From contig NW_020194609.1 of assembly GCF_002865645.1 (NCBI RefSeq), positions 434,001 through 498,000 on the forward strand: a stretch of DNA of 64,000 nucleotides, given 5' to 3'. The stretch comes from Hyaloscypha bicolor E. Lineage: Eukaryota; Ascomycota; Leotiomycetes; Helotiales; Hyaloscyphaceae. The position numbers and the translations under genes were made by a program. Shown piece after piece: positions 1-13,811 of this stretch; positions within the stretch are counted from its first letter, which is position 1; each line of letters begins with the position of its first letter. The notes under the pieces were generated by a model. The model searched no databases. It was not told where the DNA came from and worked only from the letters and a program-made list of their open reading frames with translations.

Positions 1-3000
1 TTTATATTATATAACCTAAAATTCTAGATATTATAAATATAAATAATAGAGTTTCTAATAATAAGTTTTCTTATAATTAAATAATTTTAATATATATTTC
101 TTTAAAATCTAAAAGTTTATTAACTTATAATTTAGTATTTATAAATTTTGTTTAAAATATAATATTATTTAAGAAATAAGACTAAAATCCCCGAAAATCA
201 AATATAAATATTCTAAGAAGCCTTTATTTCTATATATTATATATAACTTCTATTTATTTTAAAAATAAATTATTAATAATTTAATTTAAAGTAAGATATT
301 CTTACTAACTTATAAAGTAAAAATATAATATTACTTATAAAAATAAAGAGAATTATTAAATACTTACTAAAATACTTAAAATTAAATAATTATTATTATA
401 TATTTATTAATTATAAACTAATTAAATAATTAAAAGAAAATTAAAAGCTTAAGTATAAAATTAAAGCTTTTAAGATTATATAAGAGCTAGAGCTTATTAA
501 TTACTAAGCTATTAATAAAGAAATAGTTTTTATAAAGGCTTTTAAAGAAAATTTTAAAGAAAATTATTAAAATAATTATTTAAGAAATTATAAAATAAAT
601 TTCGGAATTTATAATATTAAAGACTATTTTTATTTTATAATTATATATTTTCTTTAAAGAAATATTTCGAGTTTTTTAAAACTGAAATATTAATTTGTTT
701 CTTAATATATTTTTTAATATTATAAATTTAAATAATATTTTTAAAGCTCTTATATATTAAAGACTTATATTAATTAATATATTATTAATAAAATTAATCT
801 TAATATTTTAATATTAAGAAATCTTTATTTTATTTACTAGATTCTTATTTAATTTCTAAAGCCTTTAATTATAAGTAATACTAGCTAAGTATTTTCTAAG
901 ATCTCAAAAAATATAAATATTTAAATTTAATTACTTTTTTATTAATTAATATTTAATAATAATTTTTTAATATTATTAAAATATTAATTATATATATTAT
1001 AAATTTTATTTAATAAAAGCTATTAATAAATAATAAGAGTTATATAAAACTAAAAATAAAATAAGTTTTATATATATTTATTTATAAAATTTTATAATAT
1101 AATATATATAGCCTTATTATATTTAATATTATAATTAAGAATATATTAATAAATCTAAGATTTCTTTATATTTTAATTTATTTAAAATTAATTAAAAGAT
1201 ATTACTAAACTTAATTTTATAAAAAATAGTTTATTAAATAGCTCTTACTTTATAATATATAAAAAAAATGTTTTTATTATAAAATATTACTAATTTTAAA
1301 TATATAAAATAAGCCTAAAATATTAGCTTTATATTTAATTATTTATATTTTAATATTTAAAGGCTTTATTTATAAAAAAAAAAAATAGAAATATATATAG
1401 AATTAGTTTAATATAAATCTTATAAAAGAAAGTTTAAATTATAAAATTATTAATTCTAATATTAAAAATAATTAAAAAATTAAACTAAAATTTATTTTAT
1501 TATACTAGAAATTTATTTTTAGACTTTTTATTTATTAGTCTAACTTTATATTATTATAAGAGCTTATATTTAATTTCTGGGCTTTTTCTATAAGAAATAA
1601 CCTAAATTAATTTTTATTTTTATTTTTAACTAGTTTCTAACTTTAATTATTAATAACCTAGCTTAGATAAAACAAATTCTTATAGAAAATAAGTTTAGAA
1701 ACCGGTTCGAATTAAGAAGTTTAATATATAACTTTTTTATATTAATTATTTTATTAAAATAAAGAACTTTATAAATATTTTAATTTCCTTAAAATACTTT
1801 TAATAAAAAAATATAAAGTTTTTAAAGAATTTTATAATAAGATATTATAGTTTCTTTTATATAAAAAAGTATATTTTTAAATTAGTTATTTTTATTAATA
1901 ATACTTCTATATAAAATATATTATAGAATTATTATATTATATATATATTAACTTATATTTAATATTAATAAATATTATATTTTAAAAATTATTTTACTTT
2001 ATATTATAAGTATTTATTATTCTTTTTTTAAACTTTTCTTTTTACCTTAATACTTAAAGTTCCTTAAATATTACTTATTATACTAATAAAAAAATAATAT
2101 AATATATATAATTTCCAAATTATAAGTTAATAAGAAAATTAATCTATGAGACTTATTTTAACTTTTATTTATTTTTAAAAGTAAAATTAATTCTAATAAT
2201 TAAATTATAAGACATTTTTATAAAAATATATACTTATATATAATTAATAATTTGAATTACTAAAATAAATATTTTAACTAAATTTTACTTTATTTTACTT
2301 ATTTCATATATTAACTTTAAATAATATTTAGAATTAATAAATTTTATATTTTAATTACCTTTTTCTTATTAAAATTATTTTTAAAATTACTATATCTTAT
2401 AAATTATAATTAATAATTAGAATTCTTATATTTAATATTTTAGTAAGTTTATTATAAAGAAACTAATATATATAAAGATTATAAAATAAATAATTATATT
2501 AAATAATAAAAGAATTAATTAAACTAACTAGAAAAGAATTTAAATAAAATATAAAGCTTTAGGAAATAAATATATAAATTATAACTAAATAAAGTAATTA
2601 TATTAGTTCTAATTTAGTAATTCTTATAATAATAAAAACTTAAAACTATATTTATAAAATATAGTATTTTTTATTTAAAGATTTCTCTTACTTTTATATA
2701 TAAAAGAATTTAGCTTTTATAATTTTTATAATTTTAATACTTTATATTTATTAAGTCTTAAAATTAATAATATTAATTTTTATTTTATAAAATCTAAATA
2801 TTTTTTTAATTTAATTTTAGTAATTATTATAATTATATACTTTATTACTATTATATATTCCTTATATATTATATATTAGGTTTTATTAAACTAAATTAGT
2901 TTTTATAATTATTTATTATTTATATATTCTTTTTTTCTAATATAATATTATTAAAATAAAATAAAATAAAATAAAATTAGTTTTTAAAATTAGATTATAG

Positions 3001-4299
3001 TTTTATAATAATAATATTATCTTATATATTAATATTAAGTTATTAACTAATTTATTTTTTATATTTAAATAAAATCTATTTTTAATACTATTTCTTTATT
3101 AGCCTAACTAATATTATATATATTTAGCTTTATTATTATAATAAAAAAAAAATTTCTTTAAAAACTAATTAAATTTAGATTTAATATTTAATATTTTATT
3201 AGATATTCTAATTATTTTTATATTTTTAAATATTATTTATATTTATATTTTCTCGGGGTTTTATATACTTATAAAATAAGAAAAATTTATTTTATAAATA
3301 AATAATAAACTTAGTATTATAATAAATTTTTTATTTAATTTTATAATTAGCTTATAATTTAAATAAAAAAGAAAGAAACTTTTATTTATATCTAAATAAA
3401 ATATATATAATAAATTTAAAACCTTATAAGAAAATTCTAATTTAGATATTTTATAAAAGTAAAATTCAAAAATACAAGTTATATAAAGAAATAGAAATTC
3501 TAAACTAGAAATTAGATTTAAGAATTCTTTTCTTTTAGCTAAAACTTATATATTTACTTAATTTCTAATTTATTTAATATTTAAAAATAATATTAATTTC
3601 TTATATAATTAAATCTATATAAATAATATATATTAAACATTTATTATTTAATATTTCTTTCTTTATTAAAATTATTAAAATTATAGAAATTCTTTTAATT
3701 AATATTTTTAAAGCTAATTCTTTAATATTATTATTAATAAAAATTAAAGTTAATTAATAAAACCTATTTTCTTAAATTCTTTTTTAAATATAATATTTAA
3801 TATATTCTCTTTTTTTAATTCTTAAATTATTATAAATTATATTATAACTAATATTATTATAAAAACTAAGATTTCTTTTTATTAAATTCTTTTTTATTTT
3901 TATAAGAATTATTTATTTAATATATTTAATAAATAATTAAATAAATTAATATTTATTAATATAAAAAATAAATAAATCTTAATATAAATCTAGAATTAGA
4001 TTCTAATAATCAAATATATTTTTTATTTAAAAATAGATTTTAATTAATAAGATAATAAAAGTATTAAAAAAAGATTATAATACTATTTATATTTAGTAAA
4101 AAATAATATTAAAGCTAGCTAAGTTTTCTTTAATTTATTATTTCTTATTATTAAAAAGAAAAAACAAATTATACTTTTATATTAATTCTTATTATTAAAC
4201 TAATTTTATTTAAAGAATTAATACTTCTTTTTATTAATTAAACTCGCTTAAATTAATTAATTAATACTAGAATTTATATTAAGCTTAATTTTTATTTAT

Positions 4300-5600
4300 T
4301 TACTTTATTATTATTAATATATATAAATTGAGTCTTTAAAGAATTAAAAATATTTCAAACTTATTATATAATATATAAATATAATATCTTTTATAATTAC
4401 CTTATAAATAGCCTAATAATATATTAATATAATATAATATAAATTATATATATAAGACAAATTTAATAAATTATATTATTTTATTAGCTTTAAATTAAAT
4501 ATTAAAAAATTAGAATTTAATAAAATACTAGAACTATATTATTTTTATTACTTATATTAAAATATATTTAGGGGAAATAAAAGTAATATATAATTAGTTA
4601 TAATTTAAATTAAAATTAAAGAAATCTATTTTATTTTTTATTTTTATAACTTTTATAAATACTTTATTAAAAAATATAAATAAATTATTAGATCTTTTAT
4701 TTTATTTATAAAAACTAATATTTATTTTAAAAAAAAATATTTAATTTAGTTTTATAATATTATAATATTATTTATAATAATAAAAATAAATATATATAAA
4801 AATATATTTATTACTATTATTTCTTAAAAAGACTTATAAAATAGTCTTTAATATTTTATAATTTACTTTTTTTAGAGCTATATTATTATTAAAGTTTAAT
4901 TATAATATATATAATAAAGAAATATTTATTATAATATAACTATTAAAGAAATAAATAATAAAAATAATAGATTTTTAAAATATTTTTTTTTAAAATTTTC
5001 TTTTAATTATTATATATTAAAATATTATATATTAATTAAAAAAATCTTATTTTAATACTATTTTAAACTAAAATTCTATATTAAAAAAGCTAATATATAA
5101 GCTATAACTTTATTATAATTTCTAGATATCTAGTATCTAAAATATCTAACTAAATACTAGATATTTTCTAAATATATATAATATAATTACTTTATTAGAA
5201 AAATATATTTAAAATATATTAAAAATATTTAGAAAACTAAATCTTTTTAAAACTAGTATACTATAGAATATATATATTTTCTTATAGCCTCTTATATTCT
5301 AGTTTTCTCTTTATTAGCTTTAAATTATTTTTATAATAAATCTTTTATTTTACTTTTTAAATTCTAAATATTATATCTATAATAAACTTTATTATAAAAA
5401 TAAAATAAAATATATATTTAAAATTAAATATTTTTATATAAAAAACTTTAAAAAAACTTAAATTTTTATTTATTATAACTTATTAATATAGGAAAAATTA
5501 TATTATTATTATATTATAAAAGCTTTCTAGTAACTATAATTTAAATATATATTAGAACTAGCTTAGTTTATATTATACTAAGGAATTTAAAAATTAAATT
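4300..5600 (+). mobile_element. Gypsy-type pol relic (RT end and RNase H), RIP-degraded
   Basis: Conceptual plus-strand translation at about 4,648-4,735 gives a decayed form of the segment that follows the RT palm in Gypsy elements (NFYKYFIKKYK), collinear with the better preserved copy at 31,460-31,560. RNase H-like sequence follows to about 5,110 and resumes after 5,385, because a solo LTR (5,111-5,384) has been inserted into it. Many in-frame stops; not functional. Ends are approximate. Confidence 0.6.
5111..5384 (+). mobile_element. Solo LTR of the inner-Gypsy family, TSD AACTT
   Basis: This 274-bp segment aligns end to end with the LTRs at 27,626-27,900 and 34,038-34,311. It begins TATTATAATTTCT and ends with TATAATA, and it is flanked on both sides by AACTT (5,106-5,110 and 5,385-5,389), a 5-bp target duplication. 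With matching duplications and no internal region, it is a solo LTR left by LTR-LTR recombination, inserted inside an older Gypsy relic. Confidence 0.75.
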
Positions 5601-6093
5601 CTTATTTTAATATATAAAACTAAATTCTAATCTAGTTATATTTTCTTTTTTTCTTAAACTAGATTTTAGTCTCAATTCTAGCTATTATTAAGAAATAATC
5701 GAGTTTTTAAAAACTTAGCTTACTTTCTAGAGCCTATTAGATCTTCTAATCTAACTTTAATAAAAGAGAATACTTAATATAGCTAGACTAATTTAATAAC
5801 CGGATTTAAAATACTAAGGGCTTAAAAATATTAAAGAATATTATTTCTTCTAAGAAATCTATCTAATCTCATTTATTAAACTAAAGCAGACTTATTTTAA
5901 GCTATTTTTGTTATATAATTAGCTCTAATACTTATAAGAATATATAATTTCGAAATTAGTATTTTTAGATTTTTAAAGAAAAAATATATAAATCTAATAT
6001 TATTTATATTTTTTAAATTTATTAAACCTAATTAATAGAATAAATATAAGACTAATATATAGATTATTCTAATATTAGATTAGTTATCTATAA

Positions 6094-6262
6094 GTATTAT
6101 AATAAGAATTACTAAATTAAGGCTAATATAATTACTTTATTTAATTAGGATTTATATATTTATTTTCTAAAGCTTTATATTTTATTTAAGTTCTTTTCTA
6201 GCTAGTTAAATTAATTCTTTTATTATTTAATATAATTCTTTATTCTATAATCTTTATATATA
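6094..6262 (+). repeat. Dispersed repeat, copy 1 (partner near 62,665)
   Basis: About 165 bp with clear similarity to 62,665-62,835 in the same orientation: both contain ACTAAATTAAGGCTA, then AAAGCTTTATATTTTATTTA, then CTTTATATATATTA in the same order and spacing. Differences are mostly C/T and G/A. It may be an LTR or part of an element end, but no termini or target duplication could be fixed. Confidence 0.5.
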
Positions 6263-8059
6263 TTAATAAAGATATAATTTATTCTTTTATAGGATTTTTA
6301 TAAGAATCTAATTAAAGAAGCTAAAATAATTAATCTAGTATATTTATATTTTTTTATAATAATTCTAAACTAATTAGTTCTAGTTTAAATATAAATAGTA
6401 ATCTTAATATAAATAATAGTTTTATTAATAATTATTTTAATAAAAAGACTTATTAATTAAGGCAAATTAGATTTTATTTAAAAAATAAAATTATAAATAA
6501 GTATTTTTCTAATAATATTATATATAATATATATTCTAGTTAATATAATATTAAAACTTAATAAATATTTCAGGTTTTAGAAATAAATTAAAAAATATAA
6601 TATAATAGAAAAAAGATTAAAGCTAAAATATATTATATATAATTTATTAGAAAATATAAATAAAGTTACTAATTCTATATTTTATAAATCTAATAATTAT
6701 AAAATATATAAATATATATTAGAATAAATAAGTTTTCTTAAAACTAATATAAAGTTTAAGAATCTAATTTTAAATAAAAATAATTATTATTTATTATTAT
6801 ATATATATTTAAAAATTAATTTAAAAATTTATTTTAATATTAATTTTATATTTTATATATTAATATTGTTTTTTAATAAATATATTATTTTAGAACTATA
6901 AAAGTAATTTTAACTTAAGAAATTTATTAGTTCTATAATATTTTTTAGGTTTTTTCTTAAAAAGATTTATATATTAGATTTAGAAATAGAAAGTATTTTA
7001 GGGTTTTAAGCCTTAATTTATAATTAAAAACTTTTTAAGCTATATAAAAGATAGTTTTTAATATTTATTATTTTAGTTAAAACGAAAATATTTTTTTATT
7101 TAATAAATTTATATAAAATTAAGATATTAATAAAATAAAATAAAATATAAAATAATATTATATAAATATATTTATTACTTTCTTAAAAAGGCTTTTTAAA
7201 ACTATATTTAATTTAAGATTAAAGAAATATTATAAATTATAAAAGATATATTATATTTTTTTTAAAAATAATAATAATCTAAATTATATATTTAATAAAT
7301 CTTCTAATAATATTAAAGAGATTTTAAAAAAATATTAGAAGAAATTAAATAATTAAATTATAATTTAAAGATTATTAATTAAAAGAATTACTATTTATAT
7401 TAAATATTAAATATAAAATAAAATAATTTCTTTATATTTAAAGATTATATAATTAAATACTAAAATATATAATATAATATCTTAAAATAATTATTTATTT
7501 ATTTAATAATATATTAATAAATAAATATTAAATTATATTTTAAATACTTATAAATATATAATTATTTATTATAATAAAATATAAATTAAAAGATATAGAA
7601 TTAGATATTAAAATATATAAAATAATAACTCAAATATTTTAATTATTTATTTTATAATAATTAAGAAAATAATTAATAAATAATTACCTTTTCTTATTTT
7701 AAGAATTTAAATACTTATTAATTTATAAATATATTTAATAATTACTTTTTTAAATATATTTATTTCTATTATTATAAATAGATTTAAATTATAATATTAT
7801 AAAACTAGAATAGAAATTATAGCTTTCTTTTTAGATAATTAAAAGCCTTTTAATATTATTTAAACTATTTAAAAGAAATATTTATTTTTATAAATAAAAT
7901 AAAGTATTTAATAAAATATTTATATAAGTTATAAAGCCAAAAAAGAATTATATATTCTTAATTATTTTTAGAAATTACTAGTTATATATTACTTTAATTT
8001 TATTAGAATTTATTTTAATACTAGATATAGAAATAATAAAACCCAAATACTTTATATAT

Positions 8060-8620
8060 ATAACTTTAAATTTCGATCTTTTAATATTTATTTAAAGGCT
8101 AATAAAATATAAATAATTTAGTATTTTTTATATATATTTTTTATATTTTACTAGATTCTTTAAATAAATAAAAATATTTGAAAAATATATTATTTATATA
8201 ATATTAATATATAATAGAGCTATTTATAAAGCTTTTTTAGATAATATTATATTTATATATTTTATAATAAATATAAAATATTATTAGTTTCTAAAAGTCC
8301 GGATTTATAGCTATATAATAAAAAGCTTAATAAATATTTAATTTAATATAAATCTTAATTTCAAATAATTAATTTAAAGTCTTATTAATAAATAGAAAGA
8401 AATATTAATTCTTTTAAATAATATTATTTAAATAATAGAAATTAATATAAAAATATAAATCTTTATTTACTTTTTTTATAAAAAGAACTAATAAAATAAA
8501 ATAAATCTAATTACTTTTAATAAAGCTATTAATTAAATTATTTTCTAAGAAATACTTAATTTCTAGAAGCTTTTAAATAGATTATTACTAGAGGAATTAG
8601 TATTTAATATTTTTAGTTCT
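8060..8620 (-). mobile_element. Gypsy-type reverse transcriptase relic (minus strand)
   Basis: Read on the minus strand, about 8,530-8,380 gives a decayed LFIKK...LYFYINFYYLNN segment, the RT region that precedes the first catalytic Asp in Gypsy pol. About 8,340-8,170 gives KIYIKLNIY*AFYYIAINP, the decayed first catalytic-Asp motif. Several stops are in Gln/Arg/Trp positions, as RIP makes them. Collinear with the inner Gypsy RT at 30,900-31,180. The rest of this element must lie on both sides but is not readable. Confidence 0.55.
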
Positions 8621-10749
8621 TTTTAGGTTTTTAATTTAAATCTTATAATTATATAATTTATAAAATAAAAAAATATTAGATTTCTTTTTAAAGAAAATAG
8701 AAATATATTTTTTAAATTCTAAAAATAATATTTTCTAGAATTATTAAAGCTTTATTTTTTTTAGTTATTAATTCTCTAAACTAGAAATAGCTTTAAACTC
8801 TTTATTAATTTTATAAATAGAAATTTAACTAATAAACTTTTTTTCTTAATTATATAATTAAATATTATAGAAATAAAAATAACTAGATCTAATATTTGCT
8901 TTTTATTAAGAACTTCTTTTTATTTCTTTGGCTTTTATTTAGATATTATATTTTAATTTGGCTATAAAAGCTTCTTTTTTATAGTTTTATATAATTCTTT
9001 CTAATTAGTTTAAAAAGATTTTTTATTTAAAAATAAAAAATTTCTAGAAATAGCTTATAATAAGATTTTATTAATTACTATTATTTTAATACTTTTTATT
9101 AGATTATTTCTCTAGCTATTACTAAAAAAATACTAATAATATAATTAAATTATATAAATTTAGGCTTATATTTTAGCTATATAAATTTATATTTTTTATA
9201 ATTAACTAAAATATTAATATATATAGTCTATTTTCTATTAAGAATAATATTATAATTTTTAAGATTTAGAATAATTATAAATATATTAATACTTTATTTA
9301 TTAATTAGAAATAAAACTTCTATATATTTTTTAATAAATTTAGTTAGCTTTTTATTAAAACTATATATAATAAAAAATAAAAAATAAAATTATAGTTTTA
9401 TTTCTAAAAATCTCTTTATAAATTAAATAAGCTTTATATTAATAAAAGTATAATTATTAGTTCTAGTATTAATAAAGAAAAAAACTTAATTCCTAATTTA
9501 TTTATATTAATAATATAAAATATTATAAAAATATTTCTTTTTATTAAATTAAATAAATTAATCTTTATTAAATTTATATTATAAGTTCCTAAAATAAAAA
9601 CTTTCTTTAGAAATACTTGTTTTTTAGTTCTATATTAGAATTAGAATTCAAATTCTTTAAATATTTTATTAGAATAATAACTAGATATTTTAGTAAAATA
9701 GAAACTAAACTAAATTTAATTTTATAAAAAGCTATTTTAGTTTTCTTATTATATCTAATTAAATAATATCTAATATAATAGTTGAATTTATTATAATTAT
9801 AATATTTAATAATTAAAAGATCTTTAGTTTTTATAAAATATTATTTATATTTATAAGAAAATATATATTTAATAAAAGTAATTAATATAGGCTTTTTAGG
9901 TTTTTTCTTAGAATTATATTTTTTAGAAATATAAAAAGATATAATACTAGAAATAAATTTAACTAAAATAGCTTTTATTTTCTTATATTTTTTAATCTTT
10001 TTATATATAGCCTTAATTTACTAATTATTAGTAATATAATACTAAATAAAGCAAGTAGTATTAATAAAAGAATTATTATAATATATATATATTAATTTCT
10101 AGAACTTTAGTAAAAGCTTTTTATTTAATTTATATTTAATATCTTAAAAACTAATATTACTTTCTATAAATAATTATAAAAAGAAAATATAAAACTTCTA
10201 AAATATTTAACTAAAATATATTTAAAGTTTATTAAAGTTATAATAAGTATTTTATATTTTATTAGAATTAAAATATAATTCTAAAAGCTAATAATACTAA
10301 TTTAAATAATTTTTATTTATATAAGAATTAGTTAAAATAAAAGTATAATTAGTAAATTTATTAGAAATATAAATTAGTATTTTCTTATAACTTATTTTTA
10401 ATTTAAACTAGCTAGTTATTAAAAATAATATAATTTCTAATAAAAAGAATTAGATCTAGAAGTTTAATTAGTAATTCTAATATTTCTAAAAGAAATATAA
10501 GATATAAGAGATTCTAAATAGAAATAAGTAAAAAATAGTTTAGAATTCTTTAAAAAGAAATTTAAAATAGCTAGAATTATAGAAATAATAAAAGTAAATA
10601 TAATAAAAATAACTAAAACTATTATAAACTAATTTATTATAGCTATATAATATTTAATATTATTCTCGAATTTAATTATTATAATTCTAGTTTCTATATT
10701 CTAGTTATCTAATATAGTTATCTAATAGCTAGTATAGGAATATATATAG

Positions 10750-10907
10750 AGATATTTAGAATACTAGACCTTTTAGAGGCTAGTATATTATAGATATATT
10801 TAAGCCTATAGCTTCCTATATTCTAGCTTTCTCTTTTTAGCTTTAAATTGTTTTTATAAAGAACCTTTTATCTTGCTTTTTAAGCCCTAAATACTATATA
10901 TATAATA
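10750..10907 (+). mobile_element. Partial LTR of the inner-Gypsy family
   Basis: From GATATTTAGAATACTAGACC to the end ATATATAATA this matches the 3' part of the 274-bp LTR family, including the block TTCTAGCTTTCTCTTTTTAG and the tail TAAGCCCTAAATACTATA. The 5' part of the LTR is diverged or lost. It keeps more GC than the copies at 5,111 and 11,609, so it is less mutated. Confidence 0.6.
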
Positions 10908-11608
10908 TTAATATTATAAAATTTAATATTCTCGAAAATAGCTTTATTATAATTATAAATATTTTTATATAAAATAGCCTTATAAATATTTTTTTAATAA
11001 CTTTTTATAATAATATTAATATCTAAAAATAAAATATTAGACTTTTTAGCCTATTTATATAACTTTTTAATAATAATATAGTTTTTAGTTTTTAGAAACT
11101 TTATAATAAAAATAAAGAATTTTATTTCTATAAATTTATTTATAAATTCTTTAGAAATACTAATATAATATTCGATTTAGGAAAAGCTATTAATAGAATA
11201 TTCTAAATTAATATAAATTTTACTAGAAGCCTTAATAGAAATTAATATAGTTTCTAGTTATATAATATTTTAGGAAATTAATTTATTATATTTCTTTTAT
11301 TATATTTTTTTTAATAATCTTATTACTAGTATAAATATAAAGCTTATAAGATTATAGAATAGAATTTAAAAATAATAGTTAAATTATTAGCTTATAAATA
11401 TCTATTATTTTAGAATTTAGTTAAAAAATAATCTTTATTTAAAATTCTTTAATTTTCGAGTTTTTAAATAAATTTCTAATATCTTACTAATATTTCTGAG
11501 ATTTTATTATTTTAATAGTATTTATATTTCTAATAGTTCTAAATTAGTTTATTTAAAGTTCTTTATAAGATTAAAAGAAATAAGCTTTAAATATTATTAT
11601 AAATATAA

Positions 11609-11882
11609 TATTATAAATATAATATTTAGAACTCAAAAAGCAAAATAGAAAATTTCTTATAAAAATAATTTAAAGCTAAAAAAATAAAAATTAGAATATA
11701 AAAAATTATAAAAGAATATATATATCCTATAATATACTAGTTTTAAGAAGACTAGTTTTCTAAATATTTCTAATATATTTCAAGTATATTTCTCTAGTAA
11801 AATAGCTATATTATATATATTTAGAAAGCTATTTAATATTTAACTAAATATTTTAGATATTAGATATCTAGAAATTAAAATA
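11609..11882 (-). mobile_element. Solo LTR of the inner-Gypsy family, inverted
   Basis: The reverse complement matches the full length of the 274-bp LTR family: it begins at 11,882 with TATTTTAATTTCTAGATATC and ends near 11,609 with TTTATAATA. The right flank is ATAAT and the left side reads ATAAT when shifted by one base, so a 5-bp duplication is likely but not exact. No internal sequence follows, so it is probably a solo LTR. Confidence 0.6.
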
Positions 11883-13708
11883 ATAATAGAAAATTCTTTA
11901 TTTTATATATTATATAAATTCTATTTTAGTATTAAACTATATATTAAAAATAATATTTTAGAAAAAGAAATGTTAGTAATATAGAAAAGAATATAAAGAA
12001 TTTAAATAAAATAAGGAATATTAGAAAAATAATAATAAAAAATAATAAATATATAAAGAAAATATTATAATAAAGAATATATTAATAACAGATTTGAGAT
12101 TTATAATAAAATTATACTTTATATAAAGAATATTTAATAATTATAATCTAATATAAAACTAATAAATAAATATCTCGATTTCTTTAAAGTTCTAGAAATT
12201 ATAAAAATATATAAATAAATATATTATTTAAAATTATTATTATTATATTAAATTTATAATATTTTTATATATCTTTTTTAGAACTATAATACCTATAAGC
12301 TAGTATTATAATAAAACTAGAACTAATTAAGATTAAAAATAAAGAAAAATTCGAAATAAAATTTATTATAATTTATAAAAAAAGTAAAAAAGAAGAAAAG
12401 TATCCCGTTTATTAAAAAGGCTATTTATTAATAAATAATATATAGAAATTATTAAATAATCTAAAGAATATAATTAAAGAATTATAAAAATATTTTAAAA
12501 AAAATATTATAATATTATTAGCTAAATAGAAATATAAAAAATAAATACTTTTATTAAAAAACTATTAAAAAACTATATATTTATTTTTAGAAAAACTATA
12601 TAAAAATTATTAAAAACTTTAAAAACTTTAATTTCTTTATTTTTTAAATATTTTATTTTTATAATTATTTTTATTAGAATTCTTTTAAGAAATAAATAGT
12701 AAATTAGCTTAAAAAGCTATTAGCTATTAGTAAAAAATAAAAAGGAAACAAATTTATTTAATATTCTTTAATATTATTTAATATTAATTATATTTTTAAA
12801 AATATTTTATATTTATATTAAACTAATAAGAATTATTTAACTTATTTCTTAAATTATTAAAAGAATTTATTAGCTTTAAATAATAGCTTTAATATAAGAA
12901 ATATATATATAGTTTAATATAAATAAAGAACTATAATAGCTTTTTTTCTTTTAAATAAAAATTAGATAAAATACTTATATATATTAATAATATTTTTAAT
13001 TTTTTTTTAATTATATTATATATATTTAAGAAACTTTAAATAATATTAGAATAGGAAATAAAAAAAGAAATATATAACTTATAGAATTATATTTCTTATT
13101 TTTAGAATAATAGTAATTATATATTAAGTAATTATTACTTTTAATATAAGTAAAATCGGAAACTTAATAATATTCTTGAAATATTAAAAATAATAAAAGT
13201 AAATTAAGGCTATAGAAATATTAGCTAAATAATTAATAATAGGCTAATAAGTATTAAAAAGAAAATTCTTTTTAATAAATAAAAAAATAAAAGAAGAAAT
13301 TAGAAAAAAGCTTAAAAGAAGCTTAAAAAAGACTTGAAAAAGAAAGGCAAGAAATAAGAAAAAGCTAAATATAATATTATAATTAAAGAAAAATAAGATT
13401 AATTAGTAAAAAAAGAAATTCTTTTTATATTACTTTTTTTCCGAATAATAATTACGAATTTAGAACTAGCTTTATACTAGAAATACTTATAATATTCTAA
13501 AAAAAGAATTTATAAATAAACTAGAAAATTAGATTAATTTTTCTAAGTTTTTAGATCTATAAAATAATAATTTATTTATAAATAAAGGCTAAATTAAAAT
13601 TTATAAACTAATTAGAAGATTAAATAAGCTTTATATCTAATAATATATATTATATTTATATTACTTTTATAAAAGAGAATTACTAAAGGCAATTTATAAA
13701 TTAATTAA

Positions 13709-13811
13709 ATAAGATTAATAAATTGTATTCTTAATTCTATTATCTAATATAATAATAAAATAAGATTAATAAATTATATTCTTAATTCTATTATCTAATA
13801 TAATAATAAAA
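13709..13811. repeat. 51-bp direct tandem duplication
   Basis: Two adjacent copies of a 51-bp unit starting ATAAGATTAATAAATT at 13,709 and 13,760. They differ at one base, G in the first copy and A in the second. Near identity inside a heavily mutated block means the duplication happened after most of the mutation. Confidence 0.8.

Noticed and set aside
13200..13400. Lys/Glu-rich plus-strand text resembling the tail of pogo-type transposases
   Set aside because: Low-complexity AAG/GAA-rich sequence without a readable catalytic core; not enough to call.
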